Positions 23,868 through 35,700 are shown, counted from the stretch's first letter. The stretch: 64,000 nucleotides of DNA from Galdieria sulphuraria (GCF_000341285.1 NW_005178445.1:1-64000); one strand, 5' to 3'. The notes: generated from the letters alone by a model not told the origin. Numbers and translations are program-made.

Positions 23868-26354
23868 ATGAGTTTGAGAGAACCGTTGATAGACAGAAAA
23901 GAAGATGTTTATTCTATTCTTCGAACTTATTTCCACCAGTTTTCTTCAGTTGACGGAAAATTGAACAATTTACGTCCTGCAGCGTGCTTTTCTCCTCAGG
24001 TCTTTGGAGCTGGCAAGAGTTTTGTTGGAGAAAATTTTTTAGAGTTTTTAAAAAAATTCGCCGACGAAGAAGAAGAGCAGACGAAGACGGAGGTTTTCAA
24101 CAAGAGCTCATCGGGAAAAGTTGATTTGAAGATTTTTTCTTGGAAACACTTTGCGGAAAACACTTTGTCAGTTTGCTTTAAACTAGAAGAGGGTTTTTCT
24201 CGTGCTCCTTTTCCAAGGTTTCTAGAGGCTTTGATGTATAATATAATTTTGAACGCTTATCGACAAAATGGTAAAGATACGGACGCTCTTCAGATGGCTC
24301 AGAGGATGGTAAAGAAATTCGATACTGTAGGAGCTATTGATTATCTTCTCGAACAATTTGAGAAACAATATTTATTTTTGATGATAGACGAACTTAGCCA
24401 TCTGAGTTACCTCACCAAATACTATAGTGAACTCACCAAGAAACAGTTCATCGAGTCTGACCCAAAATATGTACCTTTTCGGAACTTCTTCCGCATTCTA
24501 CGTAATTTGTTGATTACAGGGAAGGTAATTGTCTATTTGGCAGGTCGAACTGCTGAAATCTCAGCCCCCCTGTCTGATACTCGCTCCAGTAGTGTCACCC
24601 TCCATATGTTGCGGTTGAATCCCTTTAATCTCCATGATATTAACGAATATATTGAGCTGGCAACTTATGATGGAAAGTCCTTGAAGGACTAGTTATTGCC
24701 CTCCGATGATTTACAACATCGATTCGTAGAATTGTTGAAAAAGAAGACAGGAGGTATTCCGTTGATTGTAAGGAATACTTTATTAGCCCTAGTAGAGAAA
24801 GTTGCAAACTTATCTCAACCTGTTATCAACGATGAAAATATGGAACCCTTATTAGATAGAATCTTTCAAGAGATACTAAAAGAGTCAGGAACCTTTATTA
24901 TTCCAGAGATACTAGATTCCGCAACCCTTCTTCGATATCAATTCGTCCTTTTGAATTATCAACTCGGAACAATTTTCCCAATCAAATTTGCAATTACTCT
25001 ATGTGGAACGAAAACTTATTTGATGGACTTGGTTGCAACTTTTGGGTTTTATTCTGAAAGTTGTGGAACTGACGGGATTGATACGGGCACTAAGTTCAAG
25101 ATTGGTTGTTGTGAATTTATATTGAGAGCTCATAGCAACTATAACTTTTTCCGTGAAGCTACTGAACTCTTTCCTTTATCTCCGTTTAGTTATATTCCCG
25201 ACACTTCAACAGCAAAAGGAGTCTTCTTTGAATTTGTATTTATGAAGATCTTTCGCTTTCGCTTATTAACTTTTCTTCATTCTAATTCCTCGCCTATTGT
25301 ACATTCTGCTATTCCAGGAATTTTCCAGGGTTCTTTTATTGAACAGGACAATGTTTCTTATTCTATGGAATCAACAAAATCTTGTGATATACCCATCTTG
25401 AGAAATGTCTCTGATTCATTTTCTGACGATTATAGAAAACATTTACAACATGGTGGTATTTTTGTTCCAAAAGATGGCAATTCGAGTGGCCCTGATGCAT
25501 ATGTTGTATTCCATAATGGACAAACACGTTATGTTGTTGGATTTTCATTTAAATTTTATCACAAAACTGAATTTTCGAAAGCAAATATTAAGAAAGAAGC
25601 CAAAAAATTTTTCAAAGAAGTTATTTCCGTTTTGAATAACGAATCTCCTTCATCTGTTCAACTTTGTTTTCAGTTTGTGGTGGTACTTTGTACTAAATAT
25701 GATCGATCTGTAGGTTTCTCTGTCGAAGAACAAAATATTGTTGAAGATGCAAGTGATTTGGTAACTCAACATTCTACTACTGGGTCAACTTTGAATGAAA
25801 GTAGTCGATCATGTATGCAATTGATAATTGTTTCCCAAAGGAACCTTGAAAGATATTTGGGAATAGATAATGTCGATATTTTGAGGAAAATTGAGAAAGC
25901 AAACCGAGAAGAGTTCAGTAAAGACTTTTCAGTATGGTGCAAAACTCTCTTTGAGTCGATGTCCAATAAATATGTTTCATATTTGGAAGCTGAGCAATCA
26001 AATGTTACTTCAAGAGTGGCTCAAAATATAAGACCGAGAATAAATGAGGAGAATCGTATGCAAATGGAAGGTTTTCAAAGTTCTATACAACTGGAAAAAG
26101 ATAAAACAAGAAGAGAACAAGTATCGAGTGATATAAATACACATTTTGACTGGAAAGAGTTTCTTTGCAAGTCTGCGTTATTACCGGAAGAAGTTGCCAC
26201 TCGTTATGCTTTCACATTTCCTAGTATATTTGGAGATAATCCTCAAGTGATTCGAAGAAAGTCACTAGAGTTGATGGGTATACCAGAGCAATACATTCAA
26301 AAAATTCTAAGAGCTGCAGTATTACTGAAAGAAAACACAGAAATGAAAGAATAA
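23868..26354 (+). pseudogene. Paralogous NTPase with nuclease-like and SAM-like domains; apparently broken
   Basis: Tandem paralogue of the gene at 19819, same strand, 1.9 kb downstream. The start is the ATG at 23868 (MSLREPLIDRKEDV); LIDRKEDV matches VVDRERDV of the first copy. Parts in order: Walker A VFGAGKS (about 24000), Walker B YLFLMIDEL (about 24370-24395), long helical middle, nuclease-like core GPDAYVVF (about 25488) and VGFSFKF (about 25540) followed by KEAKKFF (about 25590), and a C-terminal block (26149-26345) with the WKEFL...LELMGI...KIL pattern of a SAM domain. The reading frame carries about one break, so I list it as a probable fossil; whether any product is made is unknown. 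As in the first copy, the acidic/Gln residue before the catalytic Lys is replaced, here by Ser. Confidence 0.65.
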
Positions 26355-28125
26355 TCAGCTGCTTTCAAATTTGTGTTATTGAGAGACATTCTTTTTAGAA
26401 AATAGAGTGGAACGTAGGAGAGAGAAAGAGAGAGAGTTCTTTGTGCTTTTATTCTAATTGAAGCTTACAACAACAAAGCGTATCTCTGTTTGTAAGCTTT
26501 TACATTTTCCATGAAAACGGACGAATAAAACTATGTTTTTTGTGTTGAAAAACGCTGGTTGAGTTTAACTAAAAAGAGAGGATGTGTGCACTCAATCTTC
26601 GAACTCATTGTTGTTTGGCTGGCACGTAAAGACACAAGCTTGTCACTTATGCAAATTGGTCAGCTTTTGAATACTTGAACGAGCAAGTTGAGAACAAAAG
26701 TTTCATTGACTAAGAATTTGCTTGATCTGCTTGTGGTTTCTATGCAAGGAATGATCCAGAAACTACTTCGTCGTTATTATACCTAGAATTTGTAGTTTTT
26801 TCACTATTTATTGCAAATATGCGTCGAGTAACTTCTACTTATATCTAGCAATGCCAATGACATATATGTGGTCTGTTCCTTTTTGGACATCTTCTCAAGT
26901 TTACTTTTTCTTTCAAATTTTAGAATCCGCATATTCTTATGAATATATCCAATGGTTTTTCTCTTGTTGCAAAGTGAGCAAGTCATCATAGTCTCGTGAA
27001 TGATGTTTGAAAAGTTGAGAATTTGGATGGAAGAATATTGTTGCAGCATATATACATATGAGGACCATGTTATGTTTATAAAAAAAAATGACAGATTATC
27101 TATAAATAAATAAATGCAGTACTGAATAAAAATGACATGTTGGTTCAGAAAGACTATAGAAGAATAAAGATTCTCTCTCGATCAATGCCTTATTCGAACC
27201 TTCCTATGCATTCTAGATAGCAACACTCTTGAGACCGTCATGCGGTTTGAATCACAATATGAAAGCCACAGCAAACAACGATTCTTCTGATGAATTTGAA
27301 GAGGGAAATGTATTCAAAAATGGCCTTGACAATTGAGAAGCAGAAGAGTCCAAGGCCAACTATAATATCTAGTAAAACTGCCTCAAGGGGACGTAAGTGG
27401 TAAAAGTTTCAAAGACTAGTGATAGTCAATGTAATTGAATCCTTGCTCAGCTATTGTTGAACAGCCTTGACAAAAAAGTCTTCCATAGACGGGACTATAA
27501 GGCATTCTTCGAGTAGTACATGATATGATACAATGAGAACCCTTGACAGACAACTTTGCTCTGCCAGCGGAAGAATACTTGAATTTACGTTCAAGGCACC
27601 ACTTTCAACACAACAACAACAACCATGAGTCGATGATACTGCGCTACTGTTATGACAGGCAACCTTTGCGAAGTCTAACATGCATTATAATATTATTATG
27701 CTAGTCAGAAAGTGAACAGCAGAGAGTTTGACTAGCAGAGACATCCTCAAATCAACCAAGAATAATACGTGCAATCAAAACGACCAATGGAGCTCACTGA
27801 AAGTCGTTAAGGAATTGGTTGCTGAATTCATGTTCTTTCTTGAGGCTCTATCACCAGAATTAAAAGAGAATATACTCTTAGGACACAATTTATGACCAAG
27901 CTTTATGGAATCCTCAAGATTTCTAAACTCGAAAGAAAAATGCTGGTTAAACTCAACTTGCTTTTGCACTTGCAACGACAAGTATGTGTTTTGTTGCCGT
28001 TTCTTCACAATCAGTTTCCTTGGCCAACATTGATTCCTTTTGTATTCTATAATAACAAAAATTTAAAAACACCTATTTCTCTTTACACTTGGCTTCTCTT
28101 TTCATAGAACCCTAAAAAACAGTAC
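26355..28125. other. Gene-less stretch
   Basis: A short purine-rich gag/aga run follows the NTPase end (about 26417-26435). The minus-strand ORFs at 26804-27049 and 27451-27681 have no recognised homology. Nothing else is supported. Confidence 0.45.
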
Positions 28126-28132
28126 AAAAAAA
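28126..28132 (-). terminator. Pol III T-run after 5S rRNA
   Basis: Seven A on the + strand, so TTTTTTT on the minus strand, directly after the 3' end of the 5S rRNA: the usual RNA polymerase III stop signal. Confidence 0.75.
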
Positions 28133-28133
28133 C

Positions 28134-28249
28134 GTACGGCACTTGGGGTTCCCGAGTGATCCCTCACCTCAGTACTAACCAAGCCTGAGGGCGCTTAGCT
28201 TCTGAATTCGAAATGGGTTCAGGCGCATGTGCCACTAGTATGGCCGTAC
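28134..28249 (-). rRNA. 5S ribosomal RNA
   Basis: On the minus strand a ~116 nt sequence begins GTACGGCCATACTAGTGG and ends CCCCAAGTGCCGTAC. The two ends pair to form helix I (GTACGGC with GCCGTAC). The loop/A-box region AGAAGCTAAGCGCCC and the GGTTAGTACTGAGGTGAG and GGGATCACTCGGGAA segments are classical eukaryotic 5S features, including the internal Pol III control region. It stands alone, outside any rDNA repeat or tandem 5S array in this window, and is followed by a T-run. Confidence 0.95.
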
Positions 28250-28944
28250 ATATTTGGAAGAGTTGTTAAATACTATTTATACAAATGGACATTATTTCAT
28301 ACAAGTAATTGCAAAGAAAAGAATCCAGTGTGAGAAACAGTAAATATTGTAATGTGAATAGTTTTTTATACAAACACAAGTTGCAATTTTGTTATATAAC
28401 CAAAGCGTTTCTCATTATATCATTTGAGAAAAAAGTTCTGTACAACGTCCATTCAAAAGTAACTTGAACCTTACTAAAAGCCATTCCAAAGTTTATAACA
28501 TGGATAAAACTAATTCTTTTTTGAATAGAAATTTCGTCACGATATACTAGAAACGTTTCTACAATATAAAAAAAGTATAAATTGGGTCTTGATAAATAGC
28601 CATCTTCCATTATTGATACTATAAAAAGGTATATTTCAAGTATCAACTGATCGCAAGAAATTTTGCAAATAATAGGAGAATACGGTGACCTCGACATTTC
28701 CTCCTTTTAGCTGTGACTGCATTTAGAAACATGTAATTGTCATGGGACCCATCGCCTACTTGTCTGCCAAATGGATGCAATCGGCATCGAATTTCCAAAA
28801 TTAGTAACAATTCTATGATTATCCAGATTACATCTAACCAAATGAAACGTCAGCATCGATGCTTTAAATAGCTTTATGAAATAGAAACTTTAAGCGTATA
28901 TTGCTATTCTTCTTTTTCGTGTCTCCAATATTTTTTTGACAAAC
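28250..28944. other. Spacer upstream of 5S (-) and secreted protein (+)
   Basis: AT-rich spacer with no supported gene; the minus ORF at 28392-28697 has no ATG-anchored or homologous content. It must carry the upstream regions of the divergent 5S gene and the 28945 gene. Confidence 0.4.
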
Positions 28945-30135
28945 ATGAAGAGATACCTTTGTTTATATGTAACTGTTATACTTGTAATAGCATTAACAGT
29001 TAGTTTTGCAATGGCAGATACAAATACATTTTCTTCTTCCTTTTCCTCTGGAAATGGAGAAGCTTCAGGATTCTCCTCTTCAACGGATGGAAAACAATCC
29101 TCCGCATCCAACTCCCAAGTCGATTCTACTGGAAATGGATCTGCTGCTTCTGAAGATTCCAGCTCTACTACTTCTCAAGGCACCTCTAGTTCATCCATAT
29201 CTTCTTCTGTAGGCTCTGCCAACGCCAAAGGTATTACAGCAGGTAACAATGGTAAGAGTTCAACAGCAGCTGGTTCTAGTGCGTCTTCCAGTCAAGATGG
29301 TGCTGCAATAAGTTCAAGTGGTTCAACCAGTTTTGATAAGAATATTAGTGGAGTGAACTTTCAAGGTTCACAAACCACTAATTCATCTTCCTCTTTTGGA
29401 AGTGGACAAGGGGATTCTGCTTCTGATAGTAATACTCCTAATACAAGTTCAGAAAGCACTACAGGAACAAGTGGCAACGCTGCAGCAAAAGACTCCTCAA
29501 GTAGCACTTCTGGACCTAGCGGAGTGACAAGTAGTACAAATGCCAATGCTAAAAGTAGCTCTAGTGGTTCAGCAGCAGCACAAGGAACTGCCAAAGCTTC
29601 TACAAACTTGAGCTGTGTTTGGCAGTACAAAGAAAAGTGTTTACCTTGTGCTCACATTGAGAACGATGTTTGTAAATGTTACTGGAATGTATCGGATCAA
29701 TGTATATGTACGAATTTAACTTGTGCAAAGCCTTTGTTTCAAGCAAGTGTGGAATCCAGTGCCACCGCATCTTCAAGTGATGGTGGTTCTTCTAGTGCAG
29801 GAGCTAATGCTGCTTCCAGTCAGTTGAGTGGCGGTGCCAAGTCTCAAGCACTAGGTTCAAGTACAGGGTCAGGCTCCGTCAGTGCTTTGAGCCAAGCACA
29901 AAGTATTTTGGATCAGGCAGAAGGCAGTGTTCAAAGTCAAGGTTCTAGTTCCAATGGAGGAGACTTTGGCTCACTTTCTGGTAGTTTCTTTCGCCAAGGT
30001 ATCCAAGTGACAGCTACTTCCAATAGCTCTGAGTCTTGTTCTACTGTTGGTCCTTTTCAACTTGACTCTGTACGCTTTTCTTTTCTAAACACTGCTGATG
30101 GAATGGTTTTTCTACAAATTTGTAGCACGGCATAA
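28945..30135 (+). CDS. Secreted Ser/Gly/Ala-rich low-complexity protein with a Cys island
   Basis: A 396-residue protein from the ATG at 28945. Residues 1-24 (MKRYLCLYVTVILVIALTVS...) form a signal peptide with likely cleavage after FAMA. The rest is low complexity: Ser, Gly, Ala, Thr and Asn, with many SSS and GSS runs and possible N-glycosylation sites. About residues 224-260 form a compact cysteine island with about ten Cys (CVWQYKEKCLPC, CKCYWNVSDQCIC, NLTC), and two more Cys lie near the C-terminus (ESC...QIC). It is likely an extracellular, cell-wall or mucilage protein, with the Cys island disulfide-bonded. I recognise no family; the repeat-like parts may drift fast. Confidence 0.8.
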   Translation: MKRYLCLYVTVILVIALTVSFAMADTNTFSSSFSSGNGEASGFSSSTDGKQSSASNSQVDSTGNGSAASEDSSSTTSQGTSSSSISSSVGSANAKGITAGNNGKSSTAAGSSASSSQDGAAISSSGSTSFDKNISGVNFQGSQTTNSSSSFGSGQGDSASDSNTPNTSSESTTGTSGNAAAKDSSSSTSGPSGVTSSTNANAKSSSSGSAAAQGTAKASTNLSCVWQYKEKCLPCAHIENDVCKCYWNVSDQCICTNLTCAKPLFQASVESSATASSSDGGSSSAGANAASSQLSGGAKSQALGSSTGSGSVSALSQAQSILDQAEGSVQSQGSSSNGGDFGSLSGSFFRQGIQVTATSNSSESCSTVGPFQLDSVRFSFLNTADGMVFLQICSTA

Positions 30136-33100
30136 GTTACCTTTTGTTTATAGTAAGTTTTTTTTTAAAAAAAATTGGAGCGACTCTGAAAAAGTTGACT
30201 TGGAAAAAAAAATTGGTTTCACTTTTTTTGAGTATGGTTTCGAGTGTTTGTCAAAGGTAGCAACTGCAATCACTACAAATCTTTCTTTGCTTCAAGGAAA
30301 TTGCAGTTAGTCGCTGACAGGAGTAAGGTTAAGCAGAGCAGGTCAATAAAATCAATCCACTTGAACAACTTTGATAAAAATGTCGTCAATCATACTTGGG
30401 AGACATCAATAACATAAAAAAAAAAGATTCTCAAGAAATATTCCCAACGTAATATCTTCTCAACCTTCTTCCAAGACAGTAAGAAACAACTAATGAATCA
30501 AAAGAAATTCAACCAACTTTGATAGCTATTGACTTTACAACCAAAGAACTGCTCTTCAAAATCAAAACTACTTCAACTTTTAATAAAAGAACTTCTTATC
30601 TCAAATGGGTTCTCGTGTTTAAGATTTTCTCAAGTAACTCGAGGCTAACGATTCGACAGTGAGACATAAACAGTCCAAGATTCCAAAGTACTACAACTAA
30701 GGCGACACAAAATCAATTAAACTATTTCAATGGAACATATGTGGAAAATTTTCATAAGAAAAAGCATCAGCCAAGCCACACCTGCAATAGAGAAGAACCT
30801 CGATCACGCAAGCTTGTTTGGCAATTGTAGAACTTATCTTCAGACTCAAATGATTCTTAACAATCAAACGTTCACAAGAGAAATACATTATAGCCATTGA
30901 TAGGCAAATTCTCAAGATGAATACCTTGATCTTTCAAGTGCTTTAAATAATACGATTTTTGCGATTGCCATCCTTGCATAAAATTTTAATGTCTTTCATT
31001 GAAACGAATTGGATAAATTGAAGAAAACTTGCTGATAAACTTACAAGATTGAACTAACTTGGACTTTTGATTTCATCTTCATTGACCTGATAACTAAAAA
31101 AAATGTGGCACTTGAAAAGGCAATTTGAATTCAGAGTCTTTTGAGGATTTGGGTAATTTGAATAAAGCACACAGTGCACACTTCAAAAATTTCGTGACCT
31201 TCTCTTTCAACGCTGTTCATTCTGTGACAACTTAAAAAATAGAATGTCAAGTAAAGGTTTTTCTAGTAACGTTGGTTGAAACTAGAACACAAATTTTAAC
31301 AGAATGGAAAGCATTTGTCCAATTTGCACCAGAGTTATGAAATCAAACCTTTGCCTCGGCTATTGGTAATACAGAGTAAAAAGAAGAAGAAGACAATTTT
31401 TCAACTTTTGAAAGATTTGCACAGATAGTTTTCACTCTTACCAAGTTTCTCAAAGTGCTTCCAGTTGATAAAATATTGAGCATTTCTAGTTGTTGAGAAG
31501 ATAATATTTTGTCAATGAGTGCAACTCTTCCTATGAGAAAAGTCTCGATAAAGATATGCTGTCAACCCTCAATCTCATGAGATTCTTCTTTAAAGATCCA
31601 ATAGCTTAAAAGAAACCTTTGTATATTTCCAAGATACTGTAAAATCTTTTCAAAGTCCATGAGAAACAGAAAAAGAGGGTAGAGAATGTCAAATGATCAA
31701 AAGATTTTTGTTTTTGATGAATATAGATATGTAATATGGTTAGGTTGTTTGAATTCAATACAACGGATCATGATTGCATGAAGAATGCTTCTCTTCAACA
31801 TGTCTCATATATTTCATTGGATGATTGTGAGGTTTTTCAAGGACAGGCTTAAAGCATCATGAATGAGAGGATCCATTCACTCATAAGTACAAAAAGGAAG
31901 CCTTTAAGTGCAACCAACTATTCCCATCTATCCTTAAGAAACATGTGCATATATTAAATGATCCAACTTTAAGGATTGAGTCCAAAATAAAGTTCAAGTG
32001 TCGAGGTAATAAAAGACATCGTCGAGTAGCGATGAAAAGAAACCACCATAAAAAATATCTCAAAACTGCTACAAAAATGAAGGAAGCTTTACAGAATGTT
32101 GATTTGTGCATTTTTTAAATCATAAAACTCCACCGTTACCTATTTGCCAATAGTGCTTATAGAAAGAGATCATGATAAAGATTGACATTTCAAAGCAACA
32201 ACATCGTACAGTATATTGTTTTAGACCAATTTCTATATTCAATAGGAAGAGAAAAACGATTCACCATTCGAAAGGTTGAATCCTTGTATTGAGTATGATT
32301 TCTTTTCACATGTGTCTCATTTGGGCTTGAATGACATTTTGAATACTCACAGACCACCATCTTTAAGAACAACAAAAATCAATAAGATGAAATGGAAAGC
32401 CATTCAGTCTATTTGTTTTGAAGGAATGCCAACTAGCTCATTTCTAGTATAGACTGATCTTTGTGTGCTTACAATGGCTTATCGAGTTGTGAATGAAATA
32501 AAGATTGTGAAGATATCTGTTTTACATATATCGGAACATAAAAGGAAGTTTATTCAACGCCCATTAAAGATCTACAGATGACTTCCTCTTTCGAGTTTAT
32601 TCCATTTTTAAGTATTCCTTTCAGATGAATTGGATAAAATCCTGGAAATTAATTGATAGCAATGACTATTCTTATCGAGAGCGAATATGTAGTTTATATA
32701 AGAGAATTTGTTGGCGACTGAGAATATCCAATGCTTCCATCATTTGTGCGGATTGTATGACATGAAAAGAATTTGAAGATTCTAACTCGTCTTTAATACC
32801 ACATCAGGAAAAGAAAATAGCCAAAATAAGGTGCTCGTCAATTGTACCGACAAATAGCTCATTGGAAAGAATTGTTTAGCAATTCTGTTTTCGATTCTAT
32901 TCGTTGGAAACAAGGCTGATAAGAGATTTGCATAATATTTCTTGTCAACAGGTTTTGGAAAAGATACTTGCAAATGTTTCCATTAAAGTAATCAGATCTA
33001 GAGCAACATTGGACAGCAAAGAAAAGGTTTTGGAGATATAATCGTATATACCTGTATATGTTACTGTTTAGGGAGATGGAAAGTAGAATTTTTATACTTA

Positions 33101-33691
33101 CCTTTGTAACTATCGATCGCATAGTATGACAATGCATATACATAATGTCATTATCATTATTACATTCATCTCAATCATTGGAAGAAAGTTGTGTTTATGA
33201 AATCTGCAAGATTACAAGCCTCCAAAATTTATCAACAAGTATTGAGAGTTCTTATTCTGGATGATGGAACTTGGAGAATAAGAATGAAGAACAACTCTAG
33301 AGTATTTGAGATAAGAGAATGACAAGAGCATGCTTCCAAAGCCTTTTAAAATGAAACGCCAAAACAATAAAACGAGCAACTGAAAAGAGCCATCACAAAT
33401 ATCCGCATTCAAATTCATTTCTGTTACAACAACTCTTTCATTGAGTGTTTATCATATTTATTATTACTTTTGACAAACGCCATGAATCCTCAAAAAAGTG
33501 GAACATCATAAATGTTCAAGACCCTTTTAAGAGTTTAATGGCTACTCGTGTATCATACTTCTACAAAGTGTCAACAAAAGACCTCAACTCTAGTTGCAAA
33601 CTGACAAGTGGTCGTTCAATTTCCTTTCCTTATGTTCATAGTACTTTTGGAGATCAAACTCACAACAAAAGTATAGATAAACCAATGCTCT
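30136..33691. other. Gene-poor stretch with possible minus-strand gene debris
   Basis: No supported gene. Around 32780-33143 the minus strand has a good donor (CAAAG|GTAAGTAT at about 33110) and an acceptor about 50 nt on, joined to short open segments such as FSLLSNVALDLITLMETF, but no family is recognisable and stops intervene. The minus ORFs near 31881-32111 and 32190-32375 are likewise unassigned. Decayed genes are likely. Confidence 0.4.
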
Positions 33692-34507
33692 TTATGACTT
33701 GTTACTATTGGTAAGACTCTTCAAAACATCGTTCTTACGTAATTTTTCTTTTTCTTCTTGAGATAACAATCTTCCAAAATCTCCCTTTTCTTTCCTTTCA
33801 CTATATCTATCTACTAAAAAAGAAGAATGGTCTCTCAACATCAACGAAAACTTGACCAACTCTTCAACTACATCGACCAATCGATCTCTCAAAGGACCAG
33901 GCTTCATTCTGTTATATTCATCAAACTCTTGCCAAGCTTTAGGAATAGAAGACTGATTTGGAATAGTAAACATACGCATCCACCTTCCCAATACTCGCAA
34001 TGTATTTACTGCGTTAAAGGATTGTGAACCTCCATACACTTGACATATAGCCAAAGTACGACCTTGTGTAGGACGCACGGAACCTAAACTAAGTGGTATC
34101 CAGTCAATCTGATTTTTAAAACAACCCGTTACGTTCCCGTGCATTTCAGGTGAACACCAAAACTGTGCTTCTGACCAAAGAGCTAATTCTCTCAATTCTT
34201 GGACCTTGTGATGGGTTTCCTCCACTTGACCTTTTACAGGTAACTCTGTAGGATCAAAAACTCGTACGTCTGCACCCAAATAATCCAACAATCTGGCTGC
34301 TTCATAAGCACAACAACGAGAGAAAGACCGTTGTCTTAAGGAACCATACAATACTAGTACTCTTAGTGGTCTGTCTTGAGCTTCCTTTTCATACAAAGAC
34401 TTGGCACCAGAAATATCTATATCCTCAATCCAGTCATTCTTGTCAGAGTCTAAACGAAACTTTTTCCATTCACTCAAGTCCTTTTCAGCTGTCAATGGAC
34501 AATCCAT
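33692..34507 (-). CDS. arsH: ArsH-type NADPH-dependent FMN reductase (organoarsenical resistance)
   Basis: A 271-residue intronless gene. From about residue 47 it follows ArsH closely: [17 protein letters not shown] (flavin phosphate loop), [80 protein letters not shown] and [10 protein letters not shown]. ArsH is a flavodoxin-fold NAD(P)H:FMN oxidoreductase that oxidises trivalent organoarsenicals to less toxic pentavalent forms. The family is mainly bacterial. Here it is a single exon among intron-rich neighbours, consistent with horizontal acquisition, and arsenic tolerance fits a hot-spring cyanidiophyte. The N-terminal ~45 residues are not conserved; no clear organelle signal. Confidence 0.95.
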   Translation of the reverse strand: MDCPLTAEKDLSEWKKFRLDSDKNDWIEDIDISGAKSLYEKEAQDRPLRVLVLYGSLRQRSFSRCCAYEAARLLDYLGADVRVFDPTELPVKGQVEETHHKVQELRELALWSEAQFWCSPEMHGNVTGCFKNQIDWIPLSLGSVRPTQGRTLAICQVYGGSQSFNAVNTLRVLGRWMRMFTIPNQSSIPKAWQEFDEYNRMKPGPLRDRLVDVVEELVKFSLMLRDHSSFLVDRYSERKEKGDFGRLLSQEEKEKLRKNDVLKSLTNSNKS

Positions 34508-34689
34508 TTCTCAATGTGTATACTCAACAATATCTCAAGTCTTATTTGTCTTTCAAATATACTCATTGATTCTTATGACAACTTGTAAACATCATTTCAT
34601 CATCATGATAGGACAAAAATAGAGACGCTTAGCATAAATAACTTACTTTTATTAACTTTTTGAGAACCGTTATTCCCAAAAGTATGAGC

Positions 34690-35700
34690 GTTTTTTGTCG
34701 GTTTTGTAACGAAAATTTGAACAAGAAAAAGCTCTTTCTGTAGCAGTTTACAAGGATTGGAAGAGATTTCCTTCTAGTCAATGATTTCAATAAAAACTTG
34801 AGAAAATATTTAAAACCTGAAAGAATTGGATGGCTACTAGAATATGTGAGAGAACTCGTTTTTGTTTTCTTGCTAATAGGAGATGCGACTGAAGCCACAA
34901 GATGTTAAGATAGAAAAGGATTCACCTGAATGGGATTAACCAAGTTTGCATAGTTACTGTCTCTTTTTAGCGCCATTACGGCAGAAAACATCATTTTGTT
35001 AAAACCCTCCGAACAAGCTCCCAATATTGCACACTTATTGGAAGCTCTTCTTTCACAATATTTGAATGTTGAACGTTGTGAAACTGAAAGGGGTTAAAAC
35101 TAGGGGAGCTTCTATAGCACATAAGATCATGAAAACTACTGCCAAACATCGTTCTCCATTACTATCCATTAGCTAGAAGAAAATGATCACGCAGTTACAA
35201 AAGTTGTGATTGGTAAAGATGTGAGTCATGAATGTTATTTTGTATGATGATGACAAAAGACTGCGAGAATGATTGTCTCGTCTGAAAGACTTTCAACTGT
35301 GATCAGATATGTGTTTCTGTAGACTATGCAATGACTCAGTGATTATTCTTATATAATGAATGCAACTCATTTTGATCATCCAGTTGTATTATTGAACCAT
35401 ACTCGCGGTCAAATTGTATATGGGTTCTTTTGATAAGCCTAGTTCTGTCGCTATATATTCTCTAGATGATTGTTTAATGAAGGAAGAAATCATTAGAACA
35501 AGTATATGTCGTGGTATAGTGAACATTCGTATTGTATATATTTTCCAATGATTCACTCGTGGATGAGCAAGTGATGGAAAGAATTGCTTCTGGAGGAGTT
35601 TGTATCAACAAAGTCATTACTCATGTTTTGGCTTCCTTTTGGTGGAAGTGTATCATAGCAAATATTCGAGTATTTTCTCATACCACTTTGAAAATAAACT
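34690..35700 (+). pseudogene. Decayed ALDH3-type aldehyde dehydrogenase
   Basis: Fragments in correct order but several frames match class 3 (fatty) aldehyde dehydrogenases. They are AVYKDWKRF (about 34740) near the N-terminus; AEN then IILLKPSEQAPNIAHLLEAL (about 34985-35050), equal to the NAD-binding 'GN..VLKPSE' region; TRGASIAHKIMKTTAKH (about 35100), equal to the 'TGST.VGK.IM..AAKHL' motif; SLDDCLMKEEI (about 35460-35495), equal to the '..MKEEIFGP' region; IFSNDS and VMERIASGGVCIN (about 35535-35610), equal to 'SSGGVCIND'; and LPFGGS (about 35630) near the C-terminus. Several stops and frame changes separate them and the catalytic-Cys region is not readable, so this is a pseudogene. Its 3' end abuts the RNase H1 gene on the other strand. 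Confidence 0.8.

Noticed and set aside
33095-33120. U1-snRNA-like 'atacttacct'
   Set aside because: The following sequence lacks U1 stem-loops; on the minus strand it is simply a good splice donor (GTAAGTAT).
34629-34898. An 89-codon minus ORF with a Ser/Lys-rich start
   Set aside because: It has no ATG at its start and lies antisense to the 5' end of the decayed aldehyde dehydrogenase.
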